Of a stretch of 64,000 nucleotides of DNA, positions 10,202-18,386 are shown in pieces. The position numbers and the translations under genes are program-made. Under the pieces are notes generated by a model, which was given only the letters and a program-made list of their open reading frames with translations, had not been told where the DNA came from and ran no database searches. Each line of letters begins with the position of its first letter. Position 1 is the stretch's first letter. This DNA comes from Kaistia defluvii (GTDB lineage Bacteria; Pseudomonadota; Alphaproteobacteria; Rhizobiales; Kaistiaceae): assembly GCF_040548815.1 (NCBI RefSeq), contig NZ_JBEPSM010000002.1, positions 1 to 64,000 on the forward strand. The letters are read 5' to 3'.

Positions 10202-10270
10202 GCCCGGTGAAAGCAGGTTGGGTCGCTCGATCCCGATTCCTCGCGTGCCAGCGAGGCTGGAGGCCGCGTC

Positions 10271-10636
10271 ATGCGTATGAGACTCCCCGGCAAGGCGAAG
10301 GTGCGGCGGTCGCCCCATATGCGGCGTCTCTTCTTCATCGCCCTCTGGCGGCAGGTCCAGGTTCTCTGGCCGATCTTCTCCGGCATCCTTCTGGCGATGG
10401 CCGGCCTCGGGATTGTCGCCGGCCGGATCGAAGGATGGCGCCTCGATGAATCGCTCTATTTTACCTTCGTCACTGGCCTGACCATCGGCTATGGCGACCT
10501 GTCTCCCAAGCATCTTTCGGCGCGATTGCTGGCGGTCGGAATCGGGGTGTTCGGCATCGTGCTGACCGGGCTCGTCGCGGCCGTCAGCGTCCAGGCGCTC
10601 CGCGCGACGGAGCTGGACTCCAACCAGAATGACTGA
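10271..10636 (+). CDS. Small potassium channel (Ion_trans_2 type)
   Basis: A 121-aa inner-membrane protein with a single two-helix pore module. Helix 1 is at about 40-58 (IFSGILLAMAGLGIVAG), the pore helix and selectivity filter TIGYGDLSP at about 75-83, and helix 2 at about 88-108. TIGYGD is the signature of K+-selective channels, and four subunits would form the pore, as in KcsA. There is no C-terminal RCK/TrkA-N domain, so gating cannot be predicted. Start candidates are 10271, 10277 and 10319; the first is kept. It lies 69 bp after the second antiporter and 29 bp before the Ca2+/H+ antiporter, implying one ion-homeostasis transcription unit. Confidence 0.82.
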   Translation: MRMRLPGKAKVRRSPHMRRLFFIALWRQVQVLWPIFSGILLAMAGLGIVAGRIEGWRLDESLYFTFVTGLTIGYGDLSPKHLSARLLAVGIGVFGIVLTGLVAAVSVQALRATELDSNQND

Positions 10637-10665
10637 GCCATGGAACAGGGAGGCGTGACCGTGCA

Positions 10666-11757
10666 ATGACCCTCTTGCTCAAGGAAATCCGTTCCAATCC
10701 CATCCTCTGGCTGCTGGTGTTCGTGCCGATCGTCTTCGTCGCGGCGAAGCTTTGGCCGGAAGCGCATACGCTGCTTTTCGTGCTGTCGATCCTGGCGATC
10801 GTGCCGCTGGCGACGCTGCTCAGTTCCGCGACCGAATCGGTCGCGACCAAGACGGGGGATGCCGTCGGGGGCCTGCTCAATGCCACGCTCGGCAACCTGA
10901 CCGAACTGATCATCGCGCTCGCGGCGCTCAAGGCCGGCGAGTACACGCTCGTCAAGGCCTCGGTCGCCGGGGCGATCGTCGCCAATTCGCTGTTCATGCT
11001 CGGCGCATCATTCCTGCTCGGCGGCCTCAAATACCACACGCAGGAATTCAACCGGCATGGTGCGCGCCTGCAGACCTGCCTGCTGTTCCTGGCGACGATC
11101 GCGATCATGACCCCGTCGGCGATCGTCGATGCGGAGTCGCCGCAGACTGCCTTCACCCAGCAATTGAGCGTCGGCCTGTCCGTGCTGCTGATCGGCACCT
11201 ATGCGCTCGGCCTGCTGTTCTCGCTCTGGACGCATCGCGAAGTCTTCGCCGGCGCGGCCCATCACGAGGCCGGCGAGGCGACCTGGCCGACCGGGCTGGC
11301 GCTGGCCGTGCTCGCCGGCGTCACGGTGCTGGTGGCGCTGACCAGCGAGGTGTTTGTCGAATCCGTGCAGGAGGCGGCCAAGACCTTCGGCATGACGCCG
11401 GCCTTTGTCGGCTTCATCGTCGTGGCGCTGGTCGGCGGCGCGGCCGAAATGGCGTCGGCCTTTGCCGGCGCGCGCAAGGACCGGTTGGATCTCAGCGTCG
11501 GCATTGCGCTTGGCAGCGCCGCCCAGATCGCGCTGTTCGTCGCGCCGGTGCTGGTGCTGCTCAGCTATGTCATCGGGCCGACGCCGATGGATCTCCGCTT
11601 CTGGCCGGGCGCTGTGATCATGGTGTTCATTGCGACGATCACCGCGTTCCTGATGACCAGCACCGGGCGCTCGGCCTGGTTCGTCGGCGTGTTCGTGCTG
11701 ATGGTCTACCTGGTCTTCGCGATGACGCTGTACCTGATGCCGCCGGCAACACTGTGA
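10666..11757 (+). CDS. Calcium/proton antiporter (CaCA family, ChaA/CAX-like)
   Basis: A 363-aa inner-membrane protein with about 11 hydrophobic segments and the two inverted alpha repeats of the Ca2+:cation antiporter superfamily. Alpha-1 is GNLTELIIALAALKAGE (about residues 75-91) with the essential Glu. Alpha-2 is VGGAAEMASAFAGARKD (about 256-272), followed by GIALGSAAQIALF. An acidic linker is short or absent. It exchanges Ca2+ (possibly Na+ or K+, as for E. coli ChaA) for protons and so affects cytoplasmic pH. It is the last gene of the run of antiporters starting at 3866, which supports a pH and ion role for the whole block. Confidence 0.9.
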   Translation: MTLLLKEIRSNPILWLLVFVPIVFVAAKLWPEAHTLLFVLSILAIVPLATLLSSATESVATKTGDAVGGLLNATLGNLTELIIALAALKAGEYTLVKASVAGAIVANSLFMLGASFLLGGLKYHTQEFNRHGARLQTCLLFLATIAIMTPSAIVDAESPQTAFTQQLSVGLSVLLIGTYALGLLFSLWTHREVFAGAAHHEAGEATWPTGLALAVLAGVTVLVALTSEVFVESVQEAAKTFGMTPAFVGFIVVALVGGAAEMASAFAGARKDRLDLSVGIALGSAAQIALFVAPVLVLLSYVIGPTPMDLRFWPGAVIMVFIATITAFLMTSTGRSAWFVGVFVLMVYLVFAMTLYLMPPATL

Positions 11758-11999
11758 TGATCTTTCACCACCATAGGACGCCTGACCGACGGTTAGTTTA
11801 GCATCCCAGTCAAGTAGGTATAAAAGAGCAGGACTCTGGCAACGCCGTGTGAGTTCGATGTCTGGATGGCGACGCCGGCGAACGAGGCATTGGCGCCGCA
11901 GCGCCCGCTACCCGAGGGCACGCTCCAGATTGTGGCGCGCAGAACGAAGCAAGACAGTTAGCGGTCCTGACGGCATTGATGCATTTGGGAAGCTATGGA

Positions 12000-12173
12000 A
12001 TGTGGACTCTGTTTCTCTGGCTAGCGGCCATCGCCATCATTGCGAACCTGCTTGGCGGGATATGGACAGTGCTCCGAGCGGGACTGGCGCAGCCCGCCAA
12101 AAAGCCGAACATGTGGGCCGCCTACGAAGAGCGTCAGCGCTCCGCCGCGCGCCCCACAATAGGCAATGTCTGA
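12000..12173 (+). CDS. Small single-pass membrane protein (hypothetical)
   Basis: A 57-aa frame starting at ATG 12000, with GGGAAG seven bases upstream. It begins MWTLFLWLAAIAIIANLLGG, one clear membrane helix near the N-terminus, followed by a basic, polar tail. No family is recognised. The rest of the 590-bp stretch between the Ca2+ antiporter and the PIG-L gene (11758-11999 and 12174-12348) shows nothing identifiable. The call rests on the ribosome-binding site and the helix. Confidence 0.4.
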   Translation: MWTLFLWLAAIAIIANLLGGIWTVLRAGLAQPAKKPNMWAAYEERQRSAARPTIGNV

Positions 12174-12348
12174 GCCGTTGATCGCGCCAGGGCCTCGGCG
12201 AAATGGATCGGCATGCCGCGCATCGTTGCGTCTCGGATGAGCTCAACCGAACGCGGATCCGTGAACATCTGAGCAAGCGCGCCTAAGGATCGGGGGGAGG
12301 GCCCTGGCCGCTATTTGGACAGCGTCAGCGCGTGCATCTTGAAGACAT

Positions 12349-13167
12349 CTAGATGCCCAGGATGTCGTGGACCTCGGTCGCGCTGGTCTCGCGTCCGTAA
12401 TCTGCGAGTTGGAAGCTCTCGGCATAGGCGATCGCTGCGCCGCGTTCCGGGCCATATTTGACCAGCATCGCTTCCCGCATCGGGTCGGCCGACATGAACT
12501 CGTGCCAGTGGGTCAGGATGAACTGCCGCCGGATCGCCCAGTCTTCGCTGGCCGGGACACGATCGAGAAAGCCGCGCTCGAAGGGCGCGAATTCGTAGAA
12601 CTGCGTCGCGTGCTCGCCGCAGGCCTTGAGCTTGCGCTCGATGCTGGCGTCCACATCCACCACGACCTCATGCCGATGCGTCGAGAGCGCGCCGTAATCG
12701 GTCATCTTCAGGCAGATCGGCGCGGCGGCCAAAGGCGGGTAGGCCGGCACGACATTGCCATTGGTGAAAAAGCCGGAGGCGTCCCGGACCGCCCGGCCCG
12801 CCATCCGATTGTCGATATGGCCCGGCTGCTCGTCATGAAACGTGATCACGAGATCGGCCTGCCAGCGCCGGACGGAGGCGATGATGGCCTTGCGGATCGC
12901 GAGATCGGAGATCAGCTCGCCGTCGTGAATATCGAGGATCTCGTAGTCGAGCACGCCGAGATGGCGCGCCGCGGCATAGGCCTCGCGCGCGCGCCGACGC
13001 TTCAACGGCTTGCGCGCCATTTCATAGTGGCCGGCATCGCCATTGGTCAGCGACAGGAACTTGACCGCGGCGCCCTTGTCGGCCAGGCGCGCGCAGGTCC
13101 CGCCCGCATAAAGCTCGGCCTCATCCGGGTGGGCCTTGATCACGATTACCTTGAGCGGATAGGGCAT
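12349..13167 (-). CDS. PIG-L/LmbE family N-deacetylase
   Basis: A 272-aa zinc-dependent deacetylase of the PIG-L (LmbE) family, acting on N-acetylglucosamine-type or other N-acyl substrates. The metal-binding motif AHPDE (residues 12-16, in KAHPDEAELYAGG) is intact. The later HDEQPGHIDN carries the second conserved His, here with a Pro-Gly insertion compared with the common HPDH form. It lies 68 bp downstream of a ROK regulator on the same strand, so the two are probably one unit. A role in amino-sugar or glycoconjugate catabolism fits the pairing but is not proven. Confidence 0.85.
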   Translation of the reverse strand: MPYPLKVIVIKAHPDEAELYAGGTCARLADKGAAVKFLSLTNGDAGHYEMARKPLKRRRAREAYAAARHLGVLDYEILDIHDGELISDLAIRKAIIASVRRWQADLVITFHDEQPGHIDNRMAGRAVRDASGFFTNGNVVPAYPPLAAAPICLKMTDYGALSTHRHEVVVDVDASIERKLKACGEHATQFYEFAPFERGFLDRVPASEDWAIRRQFILTHWHEFMSADPMREAMLVKYGPERGAAIAYAESFQLADYGRETSATEVHDILGI

Positions 13168-13235
13168 TTCGGCGGAAATCCTCGCAAAAGAGGCGGCGCC
13201 TCGCGCGCCCGTATGGATGGAAATGGGGACGAAAC

Positions 13236-14432
13236 TCAGGGCTGGCCGCGCGCGGCGCTGCCGCCGGCAAAGAGCCTTTCCCGCGCATGGTCGAGCGCCA
13301 GTTCGACGGCTCCGGCCCGGACGGAATCGACGCCGACGGCCGAAGGGACGATCTGCGGCAGGGCGATCGGCAATGTCTTCAGGATGCTGATGACGCCGCG
13401 GGACAGGCGCCGGCCGGCGGCGTGGCCGATCGCGCCGCCCAGCACCACCATTTCGGGATCGAGGATCCCGATGGCCCCGGTAAGTCCGGCCGCGACGCGG
13501 TAGGACAGGTCGGCAAAGAATGCGGCATGGCCGCTGCCGGTCGCAGCCTTTGCAATAGCGTCGGCGCTGCCGTCGCCCTCCAGCCCATGCTCGTCAACCA
13601 GGCGTTCGATGGAAGCGGGACCGAGCAGGTCCTCCAGCAAAGCCATCCGCACCATCTCGCCGGGAGCGGCCATCCGGTCGGGCACCATCGTGCCCCCCAG
13701 TTCGCCGGCCATACCGGTGTAGCCGCGTAAAAGCTTGCCGCCGACGACCGCGGCGCCACCAACACCATCGCCGATCCAGAACAGGATGAAGGACTGAACG
13801 CCCTGCGCGGCGCCGGCCGACATCTCCTCGAGCGCGACGAGATTGACGTCGTTCTCGATGATCACGCGGCGATGGCCGACCACGCTTTCCAGCGCCTCGG
13901 GAATATGAAAGCCCTGCCAATTGGGCAGTTGCTGGCCCTTGCGCAGATTGCCGCTTTCGGTGTCGACAATGCCGGGCAGCCCCACTACCAGCTGGTCGAT
14001 CTCGAGCGGCGAGATGCCGGCCTGGCGAGCGACGTCATCGATCACGGCGACCAGGCGCTCCTGCGCGTCATAGCGCTCGCCGGGTTGGCAGTTTCGGCCC
14101 GAAACCGCAATCGTACGACCCGTGACGTCTGCGACGGCGGCCCGGATGCCATGCACCGAAACGTCGATGCCGCCGACGAAGGCCGACGCCGGCTCGATAC
14201 ACCAGAGGCCCGCCTTCGGCCCGAAACTGCCCGCCTTCTCGCCGTCGCGGCGGATCAGGCTGGCGGCCTCGAGGCGGCGCAGCAGCTCCGACATCGCCGG
14301 CTTGGAGAGGCCGGTAAAGGCTTCCAGCTCCATGCGCGTCAGCGGCCCTTCGGCAAGAAGGCGCTTCAAGACGGCGCGTTCGTTGAGATTCCGCAGCAGC
14401 CTGGGGCTGCCGGATAGAGTTTCGATTTCCAT
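13236..14432 (-). CDS. ROK-family transcriptional regulator
   Basis: A 398-aa NagC/Mlc/XylR-type regulator. An N-terminal winged helix-turn-helix (about residues 14-70, LTRMELEAFTGLSKPAMSEL) precedes a sugar-kinase-like ROK domain with the glycine-rich phosphate segment GIDVSVHG, GLPGIVDTESG and the IENDVN segment. The CXCGXXGC zinc motif of most ROK proteins is not apparent here, so the zinc site is probably lost. ATG 14432 is used; a TTG one codon earlier also exists. It is transcribed away from the ABC operon that begins at 14774, and it probably controls the adjoining PIG-L gene, the divergent operon, or both. Confidence 0.88.
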   Translation of the reverse strand: MEIETLSGSPRLLRNLNERAVLKRLLAEGPLTRMELEAFTGLSKPAMSELLRRLEAASLIRRDGEKAGSFGPKAGLWCIEPASAFVGGIDVSVHGIRAAVADVTGRTIAVSGRNCQPGERYDAQERLVAVIDDVARQAGISPLEIDQLVVGLPGIVDTESGNLRKGQQLPNWQGFHIPEALESVVGHRRVIIENDVNLVALEEMSAGAAQGVQSFILFWIGDGVGGAAVVGGKLLRGYTGMAGELGGTMVPDRMAAPGEMVRMALLEDLLGPASIERLVDEHGLEGDGSADAIAKAATGSGHAAFFADLSYRVAAGLTGAIGILDPEMVVLGGAIGHAAGRRLSRGVISILKTLPIALPQIVPSAVGVDSVRAGAVELALDHARERLFAGGSAARGQP

Positions 14433-14773
14433 CAAACTACCGTCTGGTAACTTTCTTTACAGTCTGTTACGAGTTATTCCGTCGGACTGTCAAGCGCTCA
14501 AGTAGCGCCAGAGGTTCCGGCCTCAGTTTGAGCCTCAGCCCTTTGGGCCGGTCCCCGTGGCGCGCACGCCAAGGAGAGCGGATGGCGTTTCTGTATACAT
14601 TCTGATCAATTTTTGTACGCGATTATTTTATTTTCAGTACCCAGTTGACAGTCGAAATGTGCACGATAGCGTTAGCGTCGAAATACAGGCTGGTGAGAAA
14701 CGCACCGGACCGTTTCAGCCCCATGCGGGGCCAATAAGAACAGACACACTCCCTTTCAGATCAGGAGACGGAA
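14433..14773. promoter_or_regulatory. Divergent promoter region of the ROK gene and the Dpp-type operon
   Basis: A 341-bp region with AT-rich pockets. It carries a candidate regulator site (14591-14620, listed separately), a TTGACA box at 14645-14650, and the ribosome-binding site AGGAGA (14763-14768) of the binding-protein gene. The segment near 14445-14475 (TGGTAAC...CTGTTACGA) is a possible operator for the ROK regulator. Confidence 0.4.
14591..14620 (+). promoter_or_regulatory. Candidate GntR operator, copy 1 (CTGTATAC-N14-TTGTACGC)
   Basis: CTGTATAC at 14591-14598 and TTGTACGC at 14613-14620. The same two 8-mers recur, 15 nt apart, just before the gntR gene (23140-23170). Both half-sites contain the GT...AC core typical of FCD-type GntR operators. 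The position is about 150 bp upstream of the first gene of the operon that ends with that regulator. Confidence 0.55.
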
Positions 14774-16351
14774 ATGGTTGCTTGGAGATCGGCCGCGCTG
14801 GCGGCGGTACTGGCAGGCGGGCTCATCGCCCCTGCCAATGCGGGTACGCTACGATGGGCGCCGCAGCGCGACATCGTCTCGATGGATCCCTACTCGTTCG
14901 GCGACACCTTCACCCTGTCGGTGCTGAACCACGTCTATGAGGGGCTGGTCCGCTATGACGACAAGCTGCAGATCGAGCCGGCGCTGGCCGAGAGCTGGGA
15001 AGTCGTCAACCCGACGACCTGGCGCTTTCACCTGCGCAAGGGCGTGAAGTACCATGACGGCGCCGATTTCACCGCCGACGACGTGCTCGCTTCGCTGAAG
15101 CGCGTCAGCGATCCGACCTCGCCGCTGCGCGGCAACGTGCCGTCCTATGTCTCGTCGAAGAAGGTCGATGACTACACGGTCGATATCGTGGTCACCGAGA
15201 ACTATCCGCTGCTTCTCAACGACCTGACCAACATCCACATCTTCGATCAGGGCTGGCTCGTCGCCAACAAGGCCGAGGCGCCGACCGATGTCGCCAAGGG
15301 CGTCGAAGGCTATGCCACCAGCCATGCTAACGGCACCGGGCCGTTTAAGTTCATCTCCCGTAAGCCGGACGCCGAGACTGTATTCGAGGTCAATCCGAAC
15401 TGGTGGGACAAGCGCAAGCACAATGTCGACCGCATCGTCATGACCCCGATCACCTCGGCGGCGACACGCGTCGCGGCCTTGATCTCGGGTGAAATCGACT
15501 TCACCAACCAGGCGCCGCTGCAGGATATCCCGCGGCTGGAAGCCTCGTCCGACCTCAAGGTTCTGTCGAACAGCGAGCTGCGGACCATCTTCTTCGTAAT
15601 GAACCAGACGCCCAAGGCGTTTGAGTCCGACGTGACGGACAAGAACCCGCTGCAGGACATCAAGGTTCGCCAGGCGCTCTATCACGCCATCGACGCCGAT
15701 GCGATCCAGAAGGTCGTGATGGCCGGCTTGTCCCGCACCACCGGTTCGCTCGTCTCCCCGGCGATCCCGGGCTATGTCCCCGAGCTCGACAAGCGGCTGA
15801 GCTACGATCCGGAACTGGCCAAGAAGCTGCTGGCCGAAGCCGGCTATCCCAACGGCTTCTCCTTCTCCTTCCTCTGCCGCAACACCGAGTTCGTCAACGA
15901 GGAGCAGATCTGCCAGGCGGTATCCGCCATGTGGGCCCGCGTCGGCCTCCGTCCGAACCTCAACATCGGACCGACCACCATCCAGGACGCCAAGTTCGAC
16001 GCCGGCCAGTTCGACGTCGGTACGCTGGGCTGGGCCAATGAGCCGATGATCGACAGCTATTCGATCCTGGTTCAGGTCGTTCACTCGAAGACCGGCAATG
16101 CCGGCGTGTTCAACTGGGGCGGCTGGAAAGACGCCGAGATCGACGCGCTGATCGACAAGGCCGGCGCCACCGTCGACCGCGACGAGCGTCTCGCCATGCA
16201 GGCGAAGGCCCTGCTGCGCGCCAACGAGCTGTCGATGTTCATTCCCGTCCACCAGCAGCCCATGGCCTGGGCGACCGGCGCCAACATCGAGAGCGTCCTG
16301 CAGCTCTCCGACAACAAGCCGCGCCACTGGCTGACCCGCATGGCCGAGTAG
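14774..16351 (+). CDS. Periplasmic substrate-binding protein of a Dpp/Opp-type ABC importer
   Basis: A 525-aa SBP_bac_5 protein. The signal peptide (about residues 1-23, ending PANAG) directs it to the periplasm. Family motifs follow: SMDPYSFGDTFT, YEGLVRYDDKLQIEPALAESW (residues about 54-74), the DVLASLKRV segment, and LLAEAGYPNGF near residue 355. It captures the substrate for the permeases and ATPases encoded downstream. The family binds peptides, opines, nickel complexes, glutathione and other small organics. Linkage to amidohydrolases argues for a nitrogenous small molecule here. A strong AGGAGA lies six bases upstream of ATG 14774. Confidence 0.92.
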   Translation: MVAWRSAALAAVLAGGLIAPANAGTLRWAPQRDIVSMDPYSFGDTFTLSVLNHVYEGLVRYDDKLQIEPALAESWEVVNPTTWRFHLRKGVKYHDGADFTADDVLASLKRVSDPTSPLRGNVPSYVSSKKVDDYTVDIVVTENYPLLLNDLTNIHIFDQGWLVANKAEAPTDVAKGVEGYATSHANGTGPFKFISRKPDAETVFEVNPNWWDKRKHNVDRIVMTPITSAATRVAALISGEIDFTNQAPLQDIPRLEASSDLKVLSNSELRTIFFVMNQTPKAFESDVTDKNPLQDIKVRQALYHAIDADAIQKVVMAGLSRTTGSLVSPAIPGYVPELDKRLSYDPELAKKLLAEAGYPNGFSFSFLCRNTEFVNEEQICQAVSAMWARVGLRPNLNIGPTTIQDAKFDAGQFDVGTLGWANEPMIDSYSILVQVVHSKTGNAGVFNWGGWKDAEIDALIDKAGATVDRDERLAMQAKALLRANELSMFIPVHQQPMAWATGANIESVLQLSDNKPRHWLTRMAE

Positions 16352-16376
16352 GCTCGGGATCACGCCCCGCATCGAT

Positions 16377-16422
16377 GGACCGTCGCGCCCGGCGCGGCGG
16401 TCCGGCCCCGTCCTAAGGGGCC
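16377..16422 (+). repeat. Tandem intercistronic hairpins after the binding-protein gene
   Basis: A near-perfect 11-bp stem (16377-16403, GGACCGTCGCG against CGCGGCGGTCC) is followed at once by a 6-bp stem (GGCCCC 16404-16409 / GGGGCC 16417-16422). No T-run follows. Such structures between a binding protein and its permeases commonly protect the upstream mRNA and set higher expression of the first gene. Confidence 0.6.
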
Positions 16423-16452
16423 GACGTCCTTCACTCCGCTGGAGACACGCCG

Positions 16453-17442
16453 TTGCTGCTGCTCATCATCAAGCGCATGGCCAATGCCATCTTCGTCATT
16501 CTGGCGGTATCGCTGCTCGCCTTCACCATCTTCAAGTTCCTCGGTGATCCCGTTCAGCTGATGCTCAATCCCCAGGCCACGCAGCAGGAGCGCGACCAGC
16601 TCACCGAGCGACTCGGGCTGAACGATCCCGTCCCGGTCCAGTTTGCGAAATTCGTCTTCAATGCCGCGCGCGGCGAGTTCGGCATGAGCTACCGCAACCA
16701 GATGCCCGTGATGGAGGTGATCGCCGAGCGCTTTCCCGCCACCTTCGAGCTGGTGCTGGTTTCCTCGATCCTGGCACTCCTGATCGGCCTGCCGCTGGGC
16801 GTCTTCGCCGCCATACGCGGTGGCACGGTCATGGCCCGCGTCTTTCACCTGATCTCGATGATCGGCGTTTCGGTGCCCGCCTTCGTCATCGGCATCCTGC
16901 TGATCCTGGTCTTTTCGATCGAACTCAAATGGCTGCCTGCCTTCGGGCGCGGCAAGGTCGTGGATCTCGGTTTCTGGACCACCGGCTTCCTGACGCCCAG
17001 CGGCCGTGCGGCCCTCGTCATGCCGTCGATCTCGCTGGCCCTGTTCCAGATCTCGTTCATCATGCGGCTGGTGACGGCGGAGATGCTCGAAGTCCTACGG
17101 ACCGATTTCATCCGCTTCGCCAAGGCTCGCGGCCTCAAGGCCCGCGCGATCTATTTTCGCCACGGCCTGCGCAACTGCATGATGCCGGTCGTGACGATGA
17201 CCGGCATGCTGATCGGCGACCTGATCGCCTTCACCCTGGTCACCGAGATCGTCTTCCAGTGGCCCGGCATGGGCTTCCTGTTCGTTCAATCCGTGCAGTA
17301 TGTCGATATCCCGGTCATGGCTGCCTATCTCATGATCGTCTGCTGCATCTTCATCACCATCAACCTGATCGTCGATCTGATCTATGTCGTGGTCGATCCG
17401 CGCGTCGATCAGCTGGTGCGCGGAGGCGGCAATGGCCACTGA
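16453..17442 (+). CDS. ABC transporter permease, DppB type
   Basis: A 329-aa inner-membrane permease with about six helices. It has the N-terminal LLLIIKRMANAIFVILAVSL helix typical of DppB/OppB proteins and the cytoplasmic EAA loop that contacts the ATPases (RTDFIRFAKARGLKARAIYF, about residues 216-235). It uses a TTG start at 16453 preceded by GGAGA; no ATG lies nearby that would keep the first helix. It is the first permease of the importer and overlaps the start of the second by 11 bp. Confidence 0.92.
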   Translation: MLLLIIKRMANAIFVILAVSLLAFTIFKFLGDPVQLMLNPQATQQERDQLTERLGLNDPVPVQFAKFVFNAARGEFGMSYRNQMPVMEVIAERFPATFELVLVSSILALLIGLPLGVFAAIRGGTVMARVFHLISMIGVSVPAFVIGILLILVFSIELKWLPAFGRGKVVDLGFWTTGFLTPSGRAALVMPSISLALFQISFIMRLVTAEMLEVLRTDFIRFAKARGLKARAIYFRHGLRNCMMPVVTMTGMLIGDLIAFTLVTEIVFQWPGMGFLFVQSVQYVDIPVMAAYLMIVCCIFITINLIVDLIYVVVDPRVDQLVRGGGNGH

Positions 17443-18379
17443 ACTTTCCCCCGCGCGTCCGAGCCTCCGGCAGCGCCTCTGGGCATTCTATGACAGCGAC
17501 CTGATCTGGAGCTTCCGACACAGCCCGATGGCGATCCTCTCGGCGGCGCTTCTGGCGATCGTCGCCTTCACCTCGCTCTTCGCGGCGTGGCTGATGCCGC
17601 AGAACCCGTTCGACATCACGCAGCTTTATCTCGAAAAGGCCAATCTGCCGCCGATCTGGATTGAGGGCGGACAGATGCCCTATCTGCTGGGCACCGACCT
17701 GCAGGGCCGCGATATCCTCTCGGCCATCGTCTACGGGTCGCGCATCTCGCTCATCATCGGCGTGGCCAGCGTCGCGCTGTCGATGACGATCGGCGTGCTG
17801 GTCGGACTGATGGCCGGCTATGTCGGCGGCGCGCTCGACAATTTCCTGATGCGCATCGGCGATGCCGTCATGTCGATTCCGACCCTGCTGGTCGCCATCC
17901 TGATCAGTGCGATCTTTCGCGGGATGCTGCCGGTCGATTATCGCGACACGGCCGCCCCGCTGATCCTGGTCGTTGCGCTCTCGCTGACGAGCTGGGTCGT
18001 CTATGCCCGCATGATCCGCGCCGCCACCATGGTCGAGGCCGGCAAGGAATATGTGCTGGCCGCCCGGATCATCAAGGTACCGCGTCGGCGGATCATCCTG
18101 CACCACATCCTGCCGAACGTGCTGACCGCGGCGCTGGTGACGGCAACCCTCAATCTGGGCCTCGCCGTACTGGCCGAGGCGACGCTCTCTTTCCTGGGTG
18201 TCGGCATGCCGAGCGCCCAGCCTTCGCTGGGCACGCTGATCCGCATCGGCAACCAGTTCTTCTTCTCGGGCACCTGGTGGATCGTTCTGTTCCCCGCCCT
18301 CCAGCTCACCCTGATCATCCTGGCCGTGAACCTGCTCGGCGACTGGCTGCGCGACGCGCTAAACCCCAAACTGAAGTAG
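17432..18379 (+). CDS. ABC transporter permease, DppC type
   Basis: A 315-aa inner-membrane permease. The N-terminal cytoplasmic segment and first helix (MAILSAALLAIVAFTSLFAA) are followed by the OppC_N-like region ending GTDLQGRDILSAIVYGSRIS, a DppC hallmark. The EAA loop is EYVLAARIIKVPRRRIILHH. ATG 17432 overlaps the end of the DppB gene and replaces an upstream in-frame start that would add a non-conserved N-terminus. It forms the transmembrane channel with DppB. Confidence 0.92.
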   Translation: MATELSPARPSLRQRLWAFYDSDLIWSFRHSPMAILSAALLAIVAFTSLFAAWLMPQNPFDITQLYLEKANLPPIWIEGGQMPYLLGTDLQGRDILSAIVYGSRISLIIGVASVALSMTIGVLVGLMAGYVGGALDNFLMRIGDAVMSIPTLLVAILISAIFRGMLPVDYRDTAAPLILVVALSLTSWVVYARMIRAATMVEAGKEYVLAARIIKVPRRRIILHHILPNVLTAALVTATLNLGLAVLAEATLSFLGVGMPSAQPSLGTLIRIGNQFFFSGTWWIVLFPALQLTLIILAVNLLGDWLRDALNPKLK

Positions 18380-18386
18380 GAAGACC

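Noticed and set aside
9077..10666. 529-codon open frame antisense to the second antiporter and K+ channel genes
   Set aside because: Highly charged, no family features; the plus-strand genes are convincing.
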